Positions 34,789 to 42,315 of a DNA stretch of 64,000 nt are shown here, one piece after another. Positions within the stretch are counted from its first letter, which is position 1. Every line of letters begins with the position of its first letter. The notes under the pieces are model-generated. The model was not told the origin of the DNA. It searched no databases and saw only the letters and a program-made list of their open reading frames with translations. The translations under genes and the position numbers were made by a program. The stretch comes from Oscillospiraceae bacterium (GTDB taxonomy: Bacteria > Bacillota > Clostridia > Oscillospirales > Ruminococcaceae): the NCBI GenBank assembly GCA_021201135.1, contig JAJQGT010000011.1, positions 62,001 through 126,000 on the forward strand. The letters run 5' to 3'.

Positions 34789-34830
34789 TCAGTCGTAAAT
34801 TCCGCTTCTTGCTACTCTTAATACTTTCAT
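34789..34830 (-). CDS. Possible 13-residue leader peptide inside the large RNA
   Basis: ATG 34830 with AAAGGAG exactly 8 bases upstream (34839-34845); encodes MKVLRVARSGIYD and stops at TGA 34789-34791. Directly after it the RNA forms a stem (GTGAGTCCGG/CCGACTCAC). The spacing suggests real translation, but the ORF is very short. Confidence 0.35.
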   Translation of the reverse strand: MKVLRVARSGIYD

Positions 34831-34963
34831 AACAATCGCTCCTTTGCTTTTTAAGACGCGGTGTTATTGGTTTGTGATTCTGAAGATTTGTTACCTCTTC
34901 ATCGGAACCCTCTCCCTTTTAGATTTCAGTGACTTTTTTTATTTATCTCTCTTCTGTGATTGT

Positions 34964-34992
34964 ATTATAACACACCCGAATTCAAATGTCAA
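34964..34992 (-). promoter_or_regulatory. Promoter of the large RNA
   Basis: Minus strand: TTGACA, 17 bases, TATAAT, with an AT-rich region upstream; full consensus. Confidence 0.8.
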
Positions 34993-35094
34993 TAGGTTTT
35001 TCAAACTTTTTTCAAATTTTTTTGTGGAATTTTTCTGAAGAGCTCGTGTTATCTTTTGAATATAAATTTGAGCGGTTTCTACACAAAAGTACCA

Positions 35095-35123
35095 TTGACA
35101 AACCCGCAAGTTTTCACTATAAT
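35095..35123 (+). promoter_or_regulatory. Promoter of the DUF1292 gene
   Basis: TTGACA, 17 bases, TATAAT; divergent from the large RNA promoter about 100 bases away. Confidence 0.8.
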
Positions 35124-35157
35124 AGAATCAAACCTATTTACAAAGGAGATTACCACC

Positions 35158-35520
35158 ATGGATGAAAACGAATATATGCCCGAAATCTATACCCTTGAGG
35201 ACGAAGAGGGCAATGTCGGCAACTATGAGCTTATAGACATTTACGACGAAGGCGACAACACCTATTATGCACTCGCTCCCTACTATGAGAATCCCGAGGA
35301 TCTCGTGAACGACAACGGCGAGTTCATCATTCTAAAAGTCGAGGACACCGGCGACGAGATTACTCTTGTTTCCATCGAAAGCGAAGAAGAGTATGACAGG
35401 CTGGGACAGATCTTCATCGACAGATTCGACAACTGGGACGATGAGTGTGAGTGCGACTGCGAAGATGACGGCTGCGATTGCGACGACGAGGATTGCTGCT
35501 GCCACCATCACGAAGAGTAA
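35158..35520 (+). CDS. DUF1292 protein with Cys/His-rich tail
   Basis: 120 residues from ATG 35158 (AAAGGAG upstream). The body (YTLEDEEGNVGNYELIDIY, GEFIILKVEDTGDEITLVSI, EEEYDRLGQIFIDRF) is a typical acidic DUF1292 domain, usually found near yrzL/ruvX-type genes in Firmicutes and of unknown function. The last ~25 residues are a tail of Cys, Asp and His (ECECDCEDDGCDCDDEDCCC, then HHH), which should bind metal and is not a usual part of the family. Confidence 0.85.
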   Translation: MDENEYMPEIYTLEDEEGNVGNYELIDIYDEGDNTYYALAPYYENPEDLVNDNGEFIILKVEDTGDEITLVSIESEEEYDRLGQIFIDRFDNWDDECECDCEDDGCDCDDEDCCCHHHEE

Positions 35521-35576
35521 AAACTTCGCATAGAATAGCTCAGGCGAGTTATACTAACCTTAGAATCCATTCTGCC

Positions 35577-35604
35577 TTGCTCGATTAAGCATGGTTTTTA
35601 TAAT
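35577..35604 (+). promoter_or_regulatory. Promoter of the 6S-like RNA
   Basis: TTGCTC, 16 bases, TATAAT. Confidence 0.6.
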
Positions 35605-35610
35605 CCAACA

Positions 35611-35835
35611 CATATATTTAGGGAATCTCGCTCCGGGCGCGGGGATGCAGACCTCCCAAAGTACGCACGGTTGATGCCCCCGCACGACCCTGTTCAAGTA
35701 CGGAGGACGAAGGGAGCACGAAACGTTCGGGCTGATACCCACCTGCTTCGTGCGGGTTTTATACGTCATGTGGCGGCAAGGCGGAAGCCCCCAAAAATTT
35801 AACGGCTGATACTTAAATAGTACCAGCCGTTTTTT
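35611..35835 (+). ncRNA. ssrS: Structured RNA, possibly 6S RNA (ssrS)
   Basis: A ~225-nt transcript between a good promoter and a terminator, with no open frame. The ends can close (ATTTAGGG 35616-35623 with CCCCCAAAAAT 35787-35797), and internal helices include GCGGGG/CCCCGC (35639-35644, 35678-35683) and GCACGAA/TTCGTGC (35716-35722, 35747-35753). The segment GATACCCACCT in the 3' half resembles the 3' side of Firmicute 6S RNAs as I remember them. An alternative long helix, CCCGCACGA/TCGTGCGGG, competes with these. Size and single-copy setting fit 6S; the identification is not certain. Confidence 0.45.
35801..35835 (+). terminator. Terminator of the 6S-like RNA
   Basis: AACGGCTG/CAGCCGTT extended by TAC/GTA, then TTTTTT; may also end the XRE gene on the other strand. 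Confidence 0.75.
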
Positions 35836-35845
35836 CGTGCTTATT

Positions 35846-36424
35846 TTAAACAGATGCGAATATCGCCGCTATGAAGCATCCAAGGGCAATAACAGCACAG
35901 ATTGTGATAATGATTGCCGCCATCTTCTTCGAGAGCCTGCCGCTTTGCTTCACTTTTGAAAGAATATCTATTGTGTAGAGGAACGACACCAGCAGAGCGC
36001 TAAATGCCAAGCCCATCGAAGCTCCCATAATGAAGTCTACGACCGGAAGATGGTCGGAGTCGTCAGTCACCATAACTATGAAGCACAGCACAACAGCAAT
36101 AATGCCCACTATACTCGTTGTTCTGACCCGTTTTAAGAGTGTTGCCTTGTCCTCTTCGGCATATTCGGCAACCGCCTTGAGGTTTTTCTTTTCTTCTTCG
36201 TTCATGTTCTCGCTTTTCCTTTCTCCGTTGATAATTTCACGGATGTCGCAGTCATAAAAGTCCGCAAGCTCGATAAGTGTGCTTATGTCCGGCAGGTTGC
36301 TTCCCGTCTCCCAACGTGAAACCGTCCTGTTTGAAACATAGAACTTCTCGGCAAGCTGTTCCTGTGTGAGCCCCTTTTCTTTCCGGAGCTCTTTTAAAAA
36401 TTCGCCTATTTTCTTCTGATTCAT
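35846..36424 (-). CDS. XRE-family regulator with two membrane helices
   Basis: 192 residues. HTH_3 domain at 1-65 (IGEFLKELRKEKGLTQEQLA, VSNRTVSRWETGSNLPDIST), an acidic linker, then two hydrophobic pairs (IVGIIAVVLCFIVMV, MGASMGLAFSALLVSFLYTI, MAAIIITICAVIALGCFIAA). Membrane-tied XRE proteins are common in Clostridia; targets unknown. A palindrome over its -35 region suggests self-regulation. Confidence 0.8.
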   Translation of the reverse strand: MNQKKIGEFLKELRKEKGLTQEQLAEKFYVSNRTVSRWETGSNLPDISTLIELADFYDCDIREIINGERKSENMNEEEKKNLKAVAEYAEEDKATLLKRVRTTSIVGIIAVVLCFIVMVTDDSDHLPVVDFIMGASMGLAFSALLVSFLYTIDILSKVKQSGRLSKKMAAIIITICAVIALGCFIAAIFASV

Positions 36425-36448
36425 GTTTTCCCTCCTTTCCTGCCCCTA

Positions 36449-36505
36449 AGAATAGCACTTCGGGCAGAAAAATAACACGACATAAAGCGAGAAATGCCGT
36501 GTTAT
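36449..36505 (-). promoter_or_regulatory. Promoter and palindrome of the XRE gene
   Basis: Minus strand TGTTAT, 17 bases, TATTCT (36449-36477). The arms ATAACACGaCAT and ATGcCGTGTTAT (36472-36505) overlap the -35 element and extend upstream, an arrangement expected of an operator. Confidence 0.45.
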
Positions 36506-36525
36506 TGATAACTTTTCAGTGTCTA

Positions 36526-37098
36526 TCAGTCCGCCGCTCGGGGCTTATTCGCCTTCTTAGTGAACCTGACAAGCCCCGTTTTGTTCAGGGCGGCCATGAT
36601 GGCGGGGATGAGAATGAGCTGGATGATGATGCCGGGGATGGCTTCGAGGACTGCGCCTGAAATAAATGCGCTCCATGTGAAGCTGTTGCCCCTGATACCG
36701 AGAAGGATTATCTCGGCGACGCCCCAGACAAGTCTTCCGGCAATCATGGCGGCTATCAGACTGCGATAAAGCGAAACTATGCACTTCCATTTGGATGCGG
36801 CATAGAGGATGCCGATTACTGCGCCGTAGGTTGCAAGCTCGAACGCCATTGCTATGGCTGATGGATAAAGTACAGGTCTGCCGAAAAGCAGGCTCCGGAG
36901 GAGCGGGGTCATGAAGCCGACGGCAAGTCCGTGCTTCCAATCGCAGATGAGCCCGCAGAGAAGCACCGGGATGTGCATCGGAAGAAGCATGTTGCCGATC
37001 TCGGGAATCTGCCCCGTCAGGAACGGGAGAACGAGCCCGATGGCTAAAAACATTGCGGATAGGGTCAGGTTGATGAGGCTTTTGCGGGATTTTGTCAT
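36526..37098 (-). CDS. ECF transporter S component
   Basis: 190 residues with six membrane helices. FLAIGLVLPFLTGQIPEIGN, MLLPMHIPVLLCGLICDWKH and GFMTPLLRSLLFGRPVLYPS are typical of a vitamin S-component family often annotated only as 'ECF transporter S component'. Substrate not predictable from sequence; no riboswitch precedes it. Only 8 bases after the acetyltransferase gene, so part of the pepF-glcK-ruvX run. Confidence 0.85.
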   Translation of the reverse strand: MTKSRKSLINLTLSAMFLAIGLVLPFLTGQIPEIGNMLLPMHIPVLLCGLICDWKHGLAVGFMTPLLRSLLFGRPVLYPSAIAMAFELATYGAVIGILYAASKWKCIVSLYRSLIAAMIAGRLVWGVAEIILLGIRGNSFTWSAFISGAVLEAIPGIIIQLILIPAIMAALNKTGLVRFTKKANKPRAAD

Positions 37099-37106
37099 TG
37101 GTGGGG

Positions 37107-37883
37107 TTACTCCTTATTCATATTGTCTACTATTTCTGAAGGTTTGGCGGTCATTTCGACCCACGATGGGACGAAACCGCTTCGGATGGCGTTCCTTGCC
37201 GACGGGATGTTTGACCAGGCACAGCAGTAGAACGGGACTTTGTCCATCGCCAGAATTTCAACTGCGAGCCTCGAAGTCAAAGCTGAGGCAACGCCTTGAC
37301 GGCGATATTCAGGGAGAACGTCAATACCTATCTGCCACATGCTGTCGCAATCGGCGGAACAACCTGCCAGAGCGACAAGCTCGCCTTTATCATAGGCTCC
37401 GACTCCCAGAACATCGAGCTCTCGCCTCTTCTCACATAAGGCATTACGCCACTTATCAATGTAAAGGCTTTGGAAATCCTCAGAAGTGAGAATTCTTGTA
37501 TCGAACTTGCAAGGCAAGGCTTTGAGCCTATTTACATCCGGGAGAAAGTACTCCGCCATAAAGCAGATTTTGGCGTCAAGAGGTTTCAGGCTGTCGCTCA
37601 GAATGTGCATGTTAGGCGTTTCAAAACAGCTGTGGAAATTGTCGCGACCCCTGACATAATTGCTGACGACTTCTCCGCTTTCCGGCTTGACCATTGCGAC
37701 GACGTTATTGCCGTAGGAGACGAGATTACAAACTATCGGCTCACTGTAATATTTCCTCGCCTGTTCACCTATTGCGGATTCAACTATCACCGGCTCGGCT
37801 TTGAGAAAATCATCCGGTTCACAGCCGACATCCATAGCCGATTGTCGCATGGCGATATTCAGGATTTCTGAATTGGTGAGCAT
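37107..37883 (-). CDS. GNAT-family acetyltransferase
   Basis: 258 residues. The C-terminal half carries the GNAT fold with acetyl-CoA motif QIGIDVLPEYRRQGVASALTS and SNIPSARNAIRSGF; the N-terminal half is a divergent second GNAT-like domain. Its ATG directly abuts the ruvX stop (TAAATG), indicating coupling. Substrate unknown. Confidence 0.8.
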   Translation of the reverse strand: MLTNSEILNIAMRQSAMDVGCEPDDFLKAEPVIVESAIGEQARKYYSEPIVCNLVSYGNNVVAMVKPESGEVVSNYVRGRDNFHSCFETPNMHILSDSLKPLDAKICFMAEYFLPDVNRLKALPCKFDTRILTSEDFQSLYIDKWRNALCEKRRELDVLGVGAYDKGELVALAGCSADCDSMWQIGIDVLPEYRRQGVASALTSRLAVEILAMDKVPFYCCAWSNIPSARNAIRSGFVPSWVEMTAKPSEIVDNMNKE

Positions 37884-38309
37884 TTACGCCATCCCTTTCT
37901 TCTTCCTATACTCAAGATAGTTCTCAAGAATCAGGGTTGCGGCGACGGTGTCGATGACGGCTTTGCGCTTTTTGCCCCGGACGTTGGTTTCGTTCAGGAT
38001 GCCGATGGCTTCGACAGTGGTGATGCGCTCGTCCCAGAGGGCGGTTTCGATGCCGGAAAGCTCCGAAAGCTGAGTTGCGAATTCACGGCACTTGTCTGCT
38101 CGCTCGCCCTCGGAACCGTCCATGTTTTTAGGCAATCCGACGACTATAAGCTCAGTGCCGAGTTCATGCGCCTTGTCGGAAATCTTTTGAAGAAGCTTCT
38201 CACGGTTCCATTCTGAGATAGTTCCGACGGGAGAGGCGATGGATTCGCTCTTATCGCAGGAGGCAAGACCGGTTCTGGCGTCTCCGTAGTCCACGGCTAA
38301 AATTTTCAT
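37884..38309 (-). CDS. ruvX: YqgF/RuvX putative Holliday junction resolvase
   Basis: 141 residues. ILAVDYGDARTGLA at the N-terminus, ELIVVGLPKNMDGSEG, LWDERITTVEA and the C-terminal KAVIDTVAATLILENYL supply the conserved acidic residues of this RNase H-fold family. Implicated in pre-16S rRNA maturation. Starts 11 bases after glcK. Confidence 0.93.
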   Translation of the reverse strand: MKILAVDYGDARTGLASCDKSESIASPVGTISEWNREKLLQKISDKAHELGTELIVVGLPKNMDGSEGERADKCREFATQLSELSGIETALWDERITTVEAIGILNETNVRGKKRKAVIDTVAATLILENYLEYRKKKGMA

Positions 38310-38320
38310 CCTGAGCAGTC

Positions 38321-39271
38321 CTACTTTCTGCTTCTGCCGAGGAACGCCGCACCGATGATTCCGGCATCGTTGCCGAGAGATGCACGGACGATTTCGGTAT
38401 TGCGGGAGCCACGCTTGGTGTAGACCTCGTTAGCGACACGTTCCTTGAGAGGAACAAGGAGAGCGTCACCTTCGTTGCAGACACCTCCGCCGATGCAGAG
38501 AACCTCCGGCTGGAAGATGTTGATGACGTTTGCAATGCCGGTGGCAAGATACTTGATATATTTGTCGACGACTTCCTTCGCCGCCTCGTCGCCTGCTCTC
38601 ATCGCGTTGAAGGCAAGGCGTCCGGAGACATGGTCGCCCATCATTTCGTGCATTTTCGATTCGGGGTGCTCAGCCATAGCTTCCTTGGTCATACGGATAA
38701 GACCCGTTGCAGACGAGTAAACCTCGAAGCAACCGTGTCTGCCGCAGGTGCAAAGAGGTCCGTCGACCTCGATGACGGTGTGACCGAGCTCGGCGCCGGC
38801 ATAGTTGAAGCCGGAATAGATTTTGCCGTCGATTACGACTCCTCCGCCTACGCCCGTTCCGAGAGTTATGCAAACTGCGCTGTTGGCGTTCTTTGCGCTT
38901 CCGGCAACGTATTCGCCATATGCCGCGGCATTGGCGTCGTTCTCGGCATAGATGGGCTTTCCGAGCTCGTTATAAAGAAGCTCGCCGACCGGGATGTCGT
39001 AGAAGTCGAGGTTGTTCGAATATTCGATATATCCCCTGTCGCTGTCGATGGTTCCGGGTGAGCCCAGACCGACAGATTCGATATCGTCCATCGTAAGACC
39101 GGCATTTTCAACCGCTTCACGGGAGACCTTCGCCATGTCTTTTATAATCTCTTCTGCAGGTCTGGGGCAGTTGGTGCGGGTTGAAGCCCTTGCAACTATT
39201 TCGTAGTTTTCGTTGACGACGCCGGCGACGATGTTGGTGCCGCCGAGGTCGATTCCAATATAGTATTTCAT
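38321..39271 (-). CDS. glcK: ROK-family glucokinase
   Basis: 316 residues from ATG 39271 (AGGAGC 8 bases upstream). ATP-phosphate motif YYIGIDLGGTNIVAGVV, catalytic-Asp region YAENDANAAAYGEYVAG, ROK zinc motif GPLCTCGRHGCFEVYSS and the C-terminal GGGVCNEGDALL. Phosphorylates glucose on entry to glycolysis, which fits pfkA, rpe and a sugar-fermenting life style. Confidence 0.92.
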   Translation of the reverse strand: MKYYIGIDLGGTNIVAGVVNENYEIVARASTRTNCPRPAEEIIKDMAKVSREAVENAGLTMDDIESVGLGSPGTIDSDRGYIEYSNNLDFYDIPVGELLYNELGKPIYAENDANAAAYGEYVAGSAKNANSAVCITLGTGVGGGVVIDGKIYSGFNYAGAELGHTVIEVDGPLCTCGRHGCFEVYSSATGLIRMTKEAMAEHPESKMHEMMGDHVSGRLAFNAMRAGDEAAKEVVDKYIKYLATGIANVINIFQPEVLCIGGGVCNEGDALLVPLKERVANEVYTKRGSRNTEIVRASLGNDAGIIGAAFLGRSRK

Positions 39272-39296
39272 TCTTAGATTGCTCCTGTTAAAATAG

Positions 39297-41099
39297 TTAT
39301 CCCAAAAGCTCGTCGAGCTCGTCAATCAGGTCGCCGAACATCTTGAGAGCGTCGTTAATCGGCTCGGGAGAGTTCATGTCGACTCCGGCAATCTTGAGAA
39401 GTGAAATCGGGTCGGTAATTGAACCGCTCGAAAGGAACTTAAGATAGTTCTTCACGGCAGGCTCGCCTTCCTTGATTATCTTCTGCGAAAGAGCGATTGC
39501 GGCAGAGAAGCCGGTTGCGTACTGATAGACATAATAATTATAGTAGAAGTGAGGAATCCTCTCCCACTCGAAGGCGATTTCGGGGTCGACGGTGATGTCG
39601 TCGCCGTAATACTGCTTGTTGAGCTTGTAGTAGAGGTCGCAGAGGTAGTCGGCGTTGAGGGTTTCTCCCCTTTCGGCAGCTTCCTTCGTCAGAAGCTCGA
39701 ACTCGGCGAACATCGTCTGGCGATAAAGGGTCGTTCTGAACTGCTCGAGGAAGTAGTTAATCAGGTACGCCCGCTCTTTCTTGTCAGTCGTCTTCGAAAG
39801 AAGATACTGCATCAGAAGCGCTTCGTTGCAGGTCGAGGCGACCTCAGCTACGAATATGACATAACCACTGTAGCAGACGGGCTGGTTCTTCTGAGAAAGA
39901 TATGAGTGGAGAGAGTGACCCATCTCGTGGACGAGAGTGAATTCGCTGTCGAGGTTCTCTTTGTGGTTCATGAGGACATAGGGATGTGGTCTTGCTCCGG
40001 CGGAATATGCTCCCGAGCGCTTGCCCTCGTTCTCGTAGACGTCAACCCAGCGGTTGTCAAAGCCCTCCTTGAGCATCGAGACGTAATCGTCGCCTAAAAT
40101 CTGCATTGCGTCTAAGATATCCCTCTTCGAGTCCTCATAGGTGACCTTTGCATCGGCATCGGGGACGAGAGTTGTATAGAGATCGTACATGTGGAGCTCG
40201 TCGACGCCCATCAGCTTCTTGCGGAGCTTCATATACTTGTGCATGTAGCCCATGTTTGAGTGGACAGCGTCAATCAGGTTATGATAAACAGAGGTCGGGA
40301 CCTCGTTTCCCGAAAGTGCCATCTCGAGGGTGGAATTGTATTTCTTCGCCCGGCACATGAACATCGACTGCTTGACCTCGCCGAAGTAGAGAGAAGCAAA
40401 GGTATTCTTGAACTGCTCATAGGTGCCGTAGAGCTTCTTGAAGGCGTCACGGCGGAGCTCTCTGTCGGAGCTCTCGACTATTGCTACATAGGAGCCGTTT
40501 GTGAGAGGATGCTCGTTGCCTTCGCTATCGACGGCATTCGGGAATTTCAAATCTGTGCTCTCAAGGGTGCCATAGACATCGTCCGGGACTCCCCTTACCT
40601 GCTGACTCATGGCAAGGATTGCTTCCTCAGCCGCTGAGAGAACGTGGTCCTTTTCAATTCGGATTCTGTTTATTGAAATCCTGTAGAGCTCCAAATCGGG
40701 ACAGGTTTTATAGAAGCCTTCGAGGGTTTCGTCCGGAATCGAGATAATTTCAGGGACAGCATAGGCGCAGGAAGCTCCGATGTCCTGATAGAGCATCATA
40801 ATCTTCGAGTAGAAGTCCTGATATTTCGGCTCGGCGGTGTCCTGGTCATATTTGCGCATTGCGTAGTTGGCGAGGCGGTTGAGCTCGAGAGTTATTTCGT
40901 CGTCGAGTCTGAAATACTCGAGTAATGTTTCGGCGCTTGCGGCGAGCTTGCCCTCGTATGAGGCGAGCTTTGCAGGGATTGACTTCGCTTCCTCGAGAGC
41001 TTCGAGCCACTTGTCGTCGGTTTCATACAAATCACAGAGATTCCAGGTGAATTCCTCCGGAACCTCGCTTCTTTTCGGCACGCTTCTTACTTCTGCCAT
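39297..41099 (-). CDS. pepF: Oligoendopeptidase F
   Basis: 600 residues from ATG 41099 (GGAGG 9 bases upstream). M3-family zinc metallopeptidase with the HExxH site in LVHEMGHSLHSYLSQKNQP and the third-ligand Glu in FVAEVASTCNEALLM. Cleaves peptides of about 7-17 residues in the cytoplasm. Precedes glcK by 25 bases. Confidence 0.94.
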   Translation of the reverse strand: MAEVRSVPKRSEVPEEFTWNLCDLYETDDKWLEALEEAKSIPAKLASYEGKLAASAETLLEYFRLDDEITLELNRLANYAMRKYDQDTAEPKYQDFYSKIMMLYQDIGASCAYAVPEIISIPDETLEGFYKTCPDLELYRISINRIRIEKDHVLSAAEEAILAMSQQVRGVPDDVYGTLESTDLKFPNAVDSEGNEHPLTNGSYVAIVESSDRELRRDAFKKLYGTYEQFKNTFASLYFGEVKQSMFMCRAKKYNSTLEMALSGNEVPTSVYHNLIDAVHSNMGYMHKYMKLRKKLMGVDELHMYDLYTTLVPDADAKVTYEDSKRDILDAMQILGDDYVSMLKEGFDNRWVDVYENEGKRSGAYSAGARPHPYVLMNHKENLDSEFTLVHEMGHSLHSYLSQKNQPVCYSGYVIFVAEVASTCNEALLMQYLLSKTTDKKERAYLINYFLEQFRTTLYRQTMFAEFELLTKEAAERGETLNADYLCDLYYKLNKQYYGDDITVDPEIAFEWERIPHFYYNYYVYQYATGFSAAIALSQKIIKEGEPAVKNYLKFLSSGSITDPISLLKIAGVDMNSPEPINDALKMFGDLIDELDELLG

Positions 41100-41217
41100 G
41101 GTGCATTCCTCCTGAAAAAATATTATTTCGCCCAAGGGCGGTTAATGTCCGAAGGATATTTTACCACATATGCGATAAAAAATCAACCGCTGAAACGGGG
41201 GTCTTCAAAATTGAAAT

Positions 41218-41275
41218 GAAAATCGAGAATCGAAGAAATATCGAAAGAAATCAAGAGAAATCGAAAGAAAACGGG
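41218..41275. repeat. Short purine-rich direct repeats upstream of rplM
   Basis: Variants of ATCGAAAGAAA and AATCGAGA occur about five times in 58 bases. They precede the rplM promoter, where an AT-rich UP-type element would be expected. Confidence 0.5.
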
Positions 41276-41304
41276 ATATATTTAAAAAAAGTTCTCAAAA
41301 GGGC

Positions 41305-41333
41305 TTGACAATCGAAAATTCAAGTACTATAAT
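41305..41333 (+). promoter_or_regulatory. Promoter of rplM-rpsI
   Basis: TTGACA, 17 bases, TATAAT; full consensus. Confidence 0.85.
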
Positions 41334-41340
41334 ACGAAAC

Positions 41341-41390
41341 GTCGCTTGAAAAGCAAGGCTTTGTGCCCCATTTCAAGGCGCAGAGTTTAT
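41341..41390 (+). promoter_or_regulatory. L13 ribosomal-protein leader
   Basis: The leader contains AGCAAGGCTTTGTGCC pairing with GGCGCAGAG, as in the Firmicute L13 leader (autoregulation of rplM-rpsI by L13). Position directly upstream of rplM supports the call. Confidence 0.65.
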
Positions 41391-41413
41391 TAATTCCAAT
41401 AGGAGGAAATTAA

Positions 41414-41842
41414 ATGTCAACATTTATGGAAAAGCCGCAGAATGTTGAGCGTAAGTGGTATGTAATTGATGCCGCAGGCAAGCCTCTCGGAAGAGTTGCC
41501 GCCGCAGCCGCTACCATTCTTAATGGTAAGAACAAGCCCACCTATACCCCTCACGTTGATTGCGGAGACCACGTTATCATCATCAACTGCGCACAGGCAG
41601 TTCTCACAGGAAACAAGATCAACAAGAAGGTCTTGAGATGGCACACCGGTTGGATCGGACACCTTAAGGAATACAAGTATTCCGACATGATGGAGAAGGA
41701 GCCGGAGAGAGCTATGAAGATAGCTGTCGAGGGTATGCTTCCCCACAACACCATCGGTGCCAACTCCGCCAAGAGACTTCGCGTTTATAAGGGTTCGGAG
41801 CATCCTCATGCCGCTCAGCAGCCCGAAACCATCGAGCTTTAA
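41414..41842 (+). CDS. rplM: 50S ribosomal protein L13
   Basis: 142 residues, full length. KWYVIDAAGKPLGRVAAAAA, TPHVDCGDHVIIINC, KINKKVLRWHTGWIGHLKEY, GMLPHNTIGANSAKRLRVYKG and ending EHPHAAQQPETIEL. Operon with rpsI, as in nearly all bacteria. Confidence 0.98.
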   Translation: MSTFMEKPQNVERKWYVIDAAGKPLGRVAAAAATILNGKNKPTYTPHVDCGDHVIIINCAQAVLTGNKINKKVLRWHTGWIGHLKEYKYSDMMEKEPERAMKIAVEGMLPHNTIGANSAKRLRVYKGSEHPHAAQQPETIEL

Positions 41843-41857
41843 GAAGGAGGATGAAAC

Positions 41858-42259
41858 ATGTACGAATCTAAATCAGCATACTTCTATGGAACCGGCAGAA
41901 GAAAGAGTTCTGTCGCCAGAGTAAGACTTTATCAGGGTACCGGCAAGGTCACCATCAATGGTAGAGACATCGACGATTACTTCGGTCTCGAAACACTCAA
42001 GCTCATCGTCCGTCAGCCTCTTAAGCTCGTCGGTGTTGACGGCACCTTCGACGTTGTCTGCACAGTAGCAGGCGGCGGAGTTACCGGTCAGGCAGGCGCC
42101 ATCAGACACGGTATCTCAAGAGCTTTGCTCCAGTATAACCCGGAGCTCCGTCCTCAGCTCAAGGCGGCCGGCTTCCTCACGAGAGATCCTCGTATGAAGG
42201 AAAGAAAGAAGTACGGTCTCAAAGCCGCAAGACGCGCACCGCAGTTCTCGAAGAGATAA
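41858..42259 (+). CDS. rpsI: 30S ribosomal protein S9
   Basis: 133 residues. [40 protein letters not shown] and the C-terminal RAPQFSKR tail that reaches the P-site tRNA. Starts 15 bases after rplM. Confidence 0.98.
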   Translation: MYESKSAYFYGTGRRKSSVARVRLYQGTGKVTINGRDIDDYFGLETLKLIVRQPLKLVGVDGTFDVVCTVAGGGVTGQAGAIRHGISRALLQYNPELRPQLKAAGFLTRDPRMKERKKYGLKAARRAPQFSKR

Positions 42260-42280
42260 TTTACAAATTTTCGCTTCAAA

Positions 42281-42315
42281 AATCCCGCAACCGGTTTTCG
42301 GATGCGGGATTCTTT
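42281..42315 (+). terminator. Terminator of rplM-rpsI
   Basis: AATCCCGCA/TGCGGGATT stem followed by CTTTTATT; its tail reaches the HEPN stop codon on the other strand. Confidence 0.8.

Larger units (their letters stand above)
34255..34957 (-). ncRNA. Candidate large noncoding RNA, about 700 nt
   Basis: A full-consensus promoter (34964-34992) and a strong terminator (34261-34282 plus T run) bracket ~700 bases with no supportable gene. On the transcript several local hairpins are clear: GTGAGTCCGG with CCGACTCAC, GCGTC-GAA-GACGC, and GAATC-GAAA-GATTC with a GNRA loop. The element GGTGAGTCC occurs twice. It lacks the hallmarks I know for tmRNA, RNase P RNA, SRP RNA or T-boxes. A 13-codon ORF lies near the 5' end. 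Could be a large ornate RNA class such as OLE, ROOL or raiA, or a new one. Confidence 0.55.

Noticed and set aside
34255-34957. tmRNA or RNase P RNA as identity of the large RNA
   Set aside because: No tRNA-like ends, no tag-reading frame ending in ALAA-type residues and no GAGGAAAGTCC-type P4 region.
34844-35038. A 64-codon plus-strand frame in the AT-rich block
   Set aside because: Phe/Leu/Cys-rich low-complexity translation, antisense to the promoter and 5' part of the large RNA, with no ribosome binding site.
35560-35769. A 69-codon minus-strand frame over the 6S-like RNA
   Set aside because: No ribosome binding site; the region is explained by RNA structure and a plus-strand promoter and terminator.
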